Source: an uncultured Erysipelotrichaceae bacterium
Lineage (GTDB): Bacteria > Bacillota_I > Bacilli_A > Erysipelotrichales > Erysipelotrichaceae
NCBI GenBank assembly: GCA_900314345.1
Contig: OMUX01000173.1
Span: forward strand, 1-9,388
DNA: 9,388 nt
Direction: 5' to 3'
Below, in pieces: positions 4,961 through 9,388 of the stretch (the first letter of the stretch is position 1; every line of letters begins with the position of its first letter). The notes beneath the pieces were generated by a model that worked only from the letters and a program-made list of their open reading frames with translations, made no database searches and was not told the DNA's origin. The translations under genes and the position numbers were made by a program.

Positions 4961-5904
4961 TGGAACACAAGAGTGTACTCCTGCATGAAACCGTAGACTC
5001 CCTGAATGTAAGACCTGACGGCATCTATGTCGACGGGACGCTGGGGAGAGGGGGTCATGCAAGGCTGGTTCTGGAACAGCTGACAACCGGTCATCTCTAT
5101 GCATTTGACAAGGATGAACAGGCATTGGCTGAGTCAGAGGAAAACCTGAAGGAACTGCTGGACCATATCACGATGATCCATGGCGACTACTCCACGATGA
5201 AGGAAGCGCTTCATGCAAGGGGAGTGGACGTGGTAAACGGCGTGATGATGGACCTGGGGGTTTCCTCCCCGCAGTTCGATGATCCGGAGCGCGGCTTCTC
5301 CTACCGCTATGATGCAAGGCTGGACATGCGCATGGACCAGAGTCAGGAGCTGGACGCATGGAAGATCGTCAACACCTACAGTGAAGAAGATCTCAGGCGC
5401 ATCCTGTGGCAGTACGGGGAAGAGAGAAACGCCGGCCGGATTGCAAGGGCCATCGCAGCAACAAGACAGCAGCACCCCATCGACACGACATTCCAGCTTG
5501 TGGATGTCATCCGCTCAGCACTTCCTGCCAAGGTCCTGAACCAGAAAGGACACCCGGCAAAGCAGAGCTTCCAGGCACTGCGCATTGAAGTGAACCACGA
5601 ACTCGACTCCCTGAAGGAAGGCCTTCAGGAGGCATGTTCCCTCCTTGACGTACAGGGAAGATGTGCAGTCATCACATTCCAGTCCCTTGAGGACCGCATC
5701 GTCAAGGACACATTCAGAAGCTTATCCTCTGCTCCGTTTGTGGAGCCAAAATTACCGATCAAGGCTTCACAGATGGAGCAGGCCTCCTTCCGGCTGGTGA
5801 ACAGGAAACCCATCACCGCAGGCGAAGAGGAAACCGAAGAGAACCACCGCGCACACAGCGCCAAGCTGCGTGTCATAGAAAGAACAAGGAAGACAGGACT
5901 ATGA
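4960..5904 (+). CDS. rsmH: 16S rRNA (cytosine(1402)-N(4))-methyltransferase RsmH (MraW)
   Basis: This 314-residue protein is full length for RsmH, which uses S-adenosylmethionine to N4-methylate C1402 in the 16S rRNA decoding centre. Motifs in order are the SAM loop V-D-G-T-L-G-R-G-G-H-A (24-34), D-L-G-V-S-S-P-Q (98-105), E-R-G-F-S-Y (110-115), L-D-M-R-M-D (121-126), Q-Y-G-E-E (151-155), F-Q-A-L-R-I-E-V-N (204-212) and S-L-E-D-R-I-V-K (242-249). The residue before S-L-E-D-R is Gln241, where the usual reading is F-H-S-L-E-D-R. The ATG overlaps the mraZ TGA by one base (TGATG), and GGAG lies 11 nt upstream. The end overlaps ftsL by four bases (ATGA). Both overlaps imply coupled translation. The protein is cytoplasmic and acts on the 30S subunit; its place in the division operon is a conserved linkage. 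Confidence 0.97.
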   Translation: MEHKSVLLHETVDSLNVRPDGIYVDGTLGRGGHARLVLEQLTTGHLYAFDKDEQALAESEENLKELLDHITMIHGDYSTMKEALHARGVDVVNGVMMDLGVSSPQFDDPERGFSYRYDARLDMRMDQSQELDAWKIVNTYSEEDLRRILWQYGEERNAGRIARAIAATRQQHPIDTTFQLVDVIRSALPAKVLNQKGHPAKQSFQALRIEVNHELDSLKEGLQEACSLLDVQGRCAVITFQSLEDRIVKDTFRSLSSAPFVEPKLPIKASQMEQASFRLVNRKPITAGEEETEENHRAHSAKLRVIERTRKTGL

Positions 5905-6212
5905 AGAAGACAACAAAGAAGACCACAAGAAAAAGACTGAAGCTGGGAACCTTCTCAGCATTCCTGTTCCTGTTTTCCTGCACGGTATATCTCTGCTCCG
6001 CACTGTTCCTGCGCAGCTACAACAATTCCCTGAGCTCCCAGAAACAGAGCATTGAAGCACAGATTTCCGATCTGGAAGTACAGAACGAGGCGGTTGCCGT
6101 GGAAGTCAATACCCTCAACAACCGTGAACGTGTATCAGCGATCGCTGCCGATGACGGCCTGACGATGAACCAGGACAATGTCGTCACGATCACCAAGACC
6201 GGCGGAGACTGA
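5901..6212 (+). CDS. ftsL: cell division protein FtsL (FtsL/DivIC-type bitopic protein)
   Basis: The 103-residue protein has FtsL architecture. A short, strongly basic cytoplasmic tail (residues 1-16, rich in Lys/Arg/Thr) precedes a single transmembrane helix of about 17-37. A periplasm-facing coiled coil (about 42-78) and a short C-terminal tail follow. Primary sequence is poorly conserved in this family, so the call rests on topology and position: between rsmH and a class B PBP is the canonical ftsL slot. FtsL, with DivIC (FtsB) and DivIB (FtsQ), recruits and activates the septal synthase pair FtsW and the class B PBP. The ATG overlaps the rsmH TGA (ATGA), and AAGGAAG lies upstream within rsmH. 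Only 3 nt separate its stop from the PBP start. DivIC is a less likely alternative. Confidence 0.88.
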   Translation: MKKTTKKTTRKRLKLGTFSAFLFLFSCTVYLCSALFLRSYNNSLSSQKQSIEAQISDLEVQNEAVAVEVNTLNNRERVSAIAADDGLTMNQDNVVTITKTGGD

Positions 6213-6215
6213 GCC

Positions 6216-8414
6216 ATGAGGAAGAATCACGGACGCAGGACAATCCGGATGATCTTCCTTCTGACATTGGCTGTGATGACTGCCATCGCCACCAATGTCT
6301 TTTTAGTATCCGTGGCCAAAGTGCACTGGCGCTCCGGCACGGATCTTTCTGCATATGCAGACTCCGCAAACACCGTCAAGGAAACCACCAAGGCACTGCG
6401 CGGAAACATCTATACCAATGACGGCACGATCATCGCCGAAGACAACCGGACCTACAACATCTACTGCATCCTGGCCAAGGACCGTATCGTTGCGGACAAG
6501 GATGAGATTGCCTATGTCGCTGACAAGGAAGGAACCGCCAAGGCACTGGCCGAGATCCTCAAGGCAGACTATGACACGATCCTCAGCTTCCTGAAACAGG
6601 ATGTCTGGCAGACGGAGCTGGGCAATGCCGGAAGAAACCTTTCCGAAACAACGAAGCAGCGCATCGAGGCACTGAATCTTCCGGGCATTGAGTTCACGGA
6701 TTCCATTCAGCGTGTCTATCCTCTGGGCCAGTTTGCCAGCAACCTCATCGGCTTTGCCCAGTCGGATGAAACAGGCTCCACCGTCGGCAAGATGGGACTG
6801 GAGCTCTATCTGGATAATTACCTCAAAGGCGAAGACGGCTACCGGATCTACCAGGCGGACAAGCATGGCTATGTGCTGCCCGGCATGAAGGAAGAAGTTC
6901 AGTCCGCCGTCAACGGATACAACATCTACACCACACTCGACCAGGTCATCCAGGAAGCCCTGGAGGAATCCTTCACGATCACCGTGGACATGTTCAATGC
7001 GAGAAGGGCATGGGGTGCCGTCATGGATGTCCACACCGGAAAGATCCTTGCCTGGGGCCAATATCCTTCCTTTGACCCCAATACCCTTGAGATCACCGAC
7101 TACAACAACTACGGAACCCAGATCCCTTATGAACCAGGCTCCACACTGAAGACAATCACCTGGGCAAGTGCGATCAATGAAGGGGTGTACAACGGCACGG
7201 ACCTTGTGGATTCCGGACCGTTCTACTATGAGGCAGACAAGGACAACAATCCATACCGTGTTGCCTATACAAGACAGTCCGACCCGATCACCAATGCCTC
7301 CAATGCAAACTATGGATACATTGACTTTGATCACGGCCTGATCTATTCCTCCAACGTCGTTGCCGCAACGGTCCAGACCGCACTGGTCACACCGGATATC
7401 CATCTTTCCTATCTCAAGAAGTTCGGCTTCTTCCAGCCTGTAGCCACTGATGGTCTGCCCGAGCAGACCGGCAAGCTGACATTCACATGGCCGGGCGAGA
7501 AACTTGCGCTTTCCTACGGCCAGGGTTCCACCGTGACCATGCTGCAGATGCTGCAGGCATACTCTGCTGTCTTCACGGACGGCACGATGAAGAAGCCTTA
7601 CTACATCGACAGCATCCGCGACAGCTATGACAACTCCATCATCTACCAGGCTGAGACAAAGATCACCGGAAACCCCATCACCGCTGATACGGCAAAGCAG
7701 CTTCAGGGACTGCTCTACCGCACCGTCAATGACGATGACGGTACTGCAAGAGCCGACCGCATTCCTGAATGCAAGGTCATGGGAAAGACCGGTACCACCC
7801 AGGTCTTCCTGAATGGTTCCTATCTTTCCGGCTATACCATCGCTTCCTTCATGTCAGCCATTCCCGCAGACAACCCTCAGGTTGCCGTGTATTATTGCTT
7901 TGAAGCGCCTTATAACCGCAATGCGCACTGGAAGACCGATGCCACAAAGAACCTGTTAAGAAAGACCGCCATGCGTCTTGGCTTTGCTCAGAACACAGAG
8001 GAAGGGACAGAAGAAACAGGAGAAGCGGCAGTGGAAGAAACCCAGGAAACACCGGCTGTCATGGGTGCCGACATGCCGAACCTTGTCAACCATACAATCG
8101 GCTATGCGCAAAGCAAGCTTTCCGGTGTGGATGCGGATGTGCTTGTTCTTGGAAACGGTTCTTCCGTCATTGCACAGTATCCAACGGAAGGGACATACCT
8201 CGATAACAGTGAAAAGGTTTTCCTGGTCACGGATGCTCAGAGCTTCGTGCTTCCGGACATGACCGGCTGGACGAGGAAGGATGTCACCGCCCTCTGGCAG
8301 GCGACCCAGTTCGGCTTCAAGCTGAGCGGAGAAGGGGTGGTAACAGAACAGACACCAGCCGCCGGCACCACAGTCAATAAGGGTGATCAGATTGAAGTGA
8401 CATTCAGTTCCTGA
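6216..8414 (+). CDS. ftsI: class B penicillin-binding protein with two PASTA domains (Pbp2x/PbpB/FtsI type septal transpeptidase)
   Basis: This 732-residue protein crosslinks septal peptidoglycan by D,D-transpeptidation. A short basic cytoplasmic end and one membrane anchor (about 12-34) lead into the PBP dimerisation domain, which starts at R-G-N-I-Y (62-66). The transpeptidase domain carries all three active-site motifs: S-T-L-K (309-312, acylated Ser309), S-S-N (378-380) and K-T-G-T (524-527). A Glu/Thr-rich linker (about 593-613) joins two C-terminal PASTA domains, about 616-673 and 676-732, the second ending the protein. Two PASTA domains and the rsmH-ftsL-pbp-mraY order match streptococcal Pbp2x. 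In the N-terminal motif usually written R-G-x-I-x-D-R-x-G the D-R pair reads T-N here. The Shine-Dalgarno GGAG (6204-6207) lies in the end of ftsL, 8 nt from the ATG. Confidence 0.95.
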   Translation: MRKNHGRRTIRMIFLLTLAVMTAIATNVFLVSVAKVHWRSGTDLSAYADSANTVKETTKALRGNIYTNDGTIIAEDNRTYNIYCILAKDRIVADKDEIAYVADKEGTAKALAEILKADYDTILSFLKQDVWQTELGNAGRNLSETTKQRIEALNLPGIEFTDSIQRVYPLGQFASNLIGFAQSDETGSTVGKMGLELYLDNYLKGEDGYRIYQADKHGYVLPGMKEEVQSAVNGYNIYTTLDQVIQEALEESFTITVDMFNARRAWGAVMDVHTGKILAWGQYPSFDPNTLEITDYNNYGTQIPYEPGSTLKTITWASAINEGVYNGTDLVDSGPFYYEADKDNNPYRVAYTRQSDPITNASNANYGYIDFDHGLIYSSNVVAATVQTALVTPDIHLSYLKKFGFFQPVATDGLPEQTGKLTFTWPGEKLALSYGQGSTVTMLQMLQAYSAVFTDGTMKKPYYIDSIRDSYDNSIIYQAETKITGNPITADTAKQLQGLLYRTVNDDDGTARADRIPECKVMGKTGTTQVFLNGSYLSGYTIASFMSAIPADNPQVAVYYCFEAPYNRNAHWKTDATKNLLRKTAMRLGFAQNTEEGTEETGEAAVEETQETPAVMGADMPNLVNHTIGYAQSKLSGVDADVLVLGNGSSVIAQYPTEGTYLDNSEKVFLVTDAQSFVLPDMTGWTRKDVTALWQATQFGFKLSGEGVVTEQTPAAGTTVNKGDQIEVTFSS

Positions 8415-8431
8415 GTGTGTTGTTGTATAAT
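8403..8431 (+). promoter_or_regulatory. candidate internal promoter for mraY
   Basis: A perfect TATAAT at 8426-8431 sits in the 42-nt gap between the PBP stop and mraY. It has a weak -35 (TTCAGT, 8403-8408) at 17-bp spacing in the last PBP codons. It would start near 8438, just before the mraY Shine-Dalgarno, and could add mraY transcription independent of MraZ control. Confidence 0.4.
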
Positions 8432-8456
8432 CTGCTTGTTTTCAGGGGGATTTTCC

Positions 8457-9388
8457 ATGGTTTCGAAAATGTTGATCGGCTTTGCGGCATCTCTTGCACT
8501 GGTGCTGTGGCTCATGCCGAAATGGATTGAAAAGCTTAAGAAGCTCAGTCTGCGCCAGACCGTCAGTGAATACAGTCTGGAAGAATACAAGGAAAAGGGG
8601 AAGACGCCGATCATGGGCGGTGTGCTTTTCATCATTGTTCCCGTCATTCTGACAGTGCTGCTGTGCTTCAGGGATATGAAGGATTTCAACAATGTCATCG
8701 TGCTGCTTGCCTTTGCCGGCTATGGCATGATCGGCTTCATCGATGACTGGCTGATTGCCGTCAAGAAGAACAACGATGGTCTCAAGCCATGGCAGAAGTT
8801 CCTTATGCAGGCAATCCTTGCCATCATCTTCTATTACATGTACCGCTCCCAGGGAAAGCTTGAGATCCATGTGCCGTTCTCTGGTAAGGCATGGCATCTT
8901 GGCATCTGGTATTCCGTGCTGATCTTCTTCATGCTGACGGGATCTTCCAATGCCGTAAACCTCACGGACGGCATGGATGGTCTTTCTGCAGGATGCACAC
9001 AGTTTGCCCTGGCTGCCTTCCTGGTCATTGCCATCTCCAAGGGAAGAACTACAATTGCCGTATTCATCTGCACACTGATGGCAGCGCTGTTCGGCTACCT
9101 CTATTACAATGTCAAGCCGGCCAAGGTCTTCATGGGCGACACCGGTTCCCTGGCACTTGGCGCCTGCCTTGCGGCACTTGCCATCGTTCTTGACAGTGAA
9201 CTGGCCCTGATTGTCATCGGCGGCATCTTCGTCATTGAAACCATGTGCGTCATCATCCAGCAGGTCAGTGTCAGAACCGGCCATGGCAAGGTGTTTGTCT
9301 ACACGCCGATCCACTATGCCTTTGTCATCAAGGGCAAGTGTGAAAACCAGGTCGTTCACATGTTCTGGCTGGTGGAGGCATGCTTTGC
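8457..9388 (+). CDS. mraY: phospho-N-acetylmuramoyl-pentapeptide-transferase MraY, 3' end cut by window edge
   Basis: The frame from ATG 8457 is open to the right edge (310 residues). The family is about 320-324, so only some 10-15 residues are missing. MraY is a polytopic membrane enzyme that transfers phospho-MurNAc-pentapeptide from UDP to undecaprenyl phosphate, making lipid I. Visible motifs are T-P-I-M-G-G (50-55), the Asp pair in G-F-I-D-D-W (93-98, D96/D97), N-L-T-D-G-M-D-G-L (168-176) and F-M-G-D-T-G-S-L (225-232, D228). About nine hydrophobic segments are seen. The usual P-L/I-H-H-H-F motif reads P-I-H-Y-A-F (284-289), so only the first His (H286) remains. The usual S-H-x-x-K before T-P-T-M-G-G is also altered (E-E-Y-K). 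AGGGGGA (8444-8450) with 6-nt spacing supports this start. The large antisense open frame here is a shadow. Confidence 0.95.
   Translation, partial: MVSKMLIGFAASLALVLWLMPKWIEKLKKLSLRQTVSEYSLEEYKEKGKTPIMGGVLFIIVPVILTVLLCFRDMKDFNNVIVLLAFAGYGMIGFIDDWLIAVKKNNDGLKPWQKFLMQAILAIIFYYMYRSQGKLEIHVPFSGKAWHLGIWYSVLIFFMLTGSSNAVNLTDGMDGLSAGCTQFALAAFLVIAISKGRTTIAVFICTLMAALFGYLYYNVKPAKVFMGDTGSLALGACLAALAIVLDSELALIVIGGIFVIETMCVIIQQVSVRTGHGKVFVYTPIHYAFVIKGKCENQVVHMFWLVEACF

Noticed and set aside
6303..7403. 366-codon minus-strand open frame inside the PBP gene
   Set aside because: It is long but antisense to a PBP with all catalytic motifs; the codon bias of the forward gene suppresses stops on this frame, and the product (I/V/G/D-rich) has no known domain.
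8442..9359. 305-codon minus-strand open frame inside mraY
   Set aside because: It is the shadow of mraY; the product is His/Asp-rich low-information sequence that mirrors the mraY codons.
1..9388. CRISPR array, tRNA/rRNA genes, insertion sequence or prophage
   Set aside because: No regularly spaced long repeats, tRNA cloverleaf, transposase or integrase motif, or target-site duplication was seen; the genes form a compact, conserved chromosomal layout.

Overview
The window is ordinary chromosomal housekeeping DNA from a low-to-medium GC Gram-positive bacterium (Firmicutes/Bacillota). Base composition is near 50% GC or slightly above. The protein types (YeeI-like YebC, a YlbM-type TmcAL, a cysteine-free YlbN-type YceD, a PASTA-bearing class B PBP) and the gene order point to Firmicutes. 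An Erysipelotrichia-like member is my best guess, but that is inference without a database search. There is no phage, transposon, CRISPR, toxin or transfer signature. I do not see an undescribed multi-gene system. The interest lies in regulation and in a few residue-level departures in otherwise familiar genes.

Layout. Bases 1-499 (minus) hold the first 166 codons of a PPP-type metallophosphoesterase that runs off the left edge. A 194-bp divergent intergenic region (500-693) carries promoters both ways. yebC (694-1425, plus) and tmcAL (1476-2603, minus) converge on one symmetrical, probably bidirectional terminator. tmcAL and an alpha/beta hydrolase (2673-3560, plus) diverge from a 69-bp gap with interpenetrating promoters. 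Next comes a yceD-rpmF operon (3648-4369) with its own promoter and a strong terminator. The start of the division and cell wall (dcw) cluster follows: mraZ, rsmH, ftsL, a Pbp2x-like PBP and mraY (4529 to the right edge, mraY incomplete by perhaps 10-15 codons).

Function. The left half concerns translation: YebC-family translation factor, TmcAL making ac4C34 in elongator tRNA-Met, YceD linked to 23S rRNA accumulation, and ribosomal protein L32. The right half builds the septum. MraZ regulates the operon. RsmH methylates 16S rRNA. FtsL and the class B PBP form part of the septal peptidoglycan machine. MraY makes lipid I, the precursor that the PBP ultimately uses. mraZ-rsmH and rsmH-ftsL overlap and ftsL-pbp are 3 nt apart, so translation is probably coupled. 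mraY follows after 42 nt with its own candidate promoter.

Most useful second looks: a 10-11 bp periodic GTG-repeat array between the mraZ promoter and its start codon (a probable MraZ operator); a MraY whose conserved HHH motif reads H-Y-A; and a local gene order (PBP directly followed by mraY, no murE between) that matches the streptococcal rather than the Bacillus arrangement.
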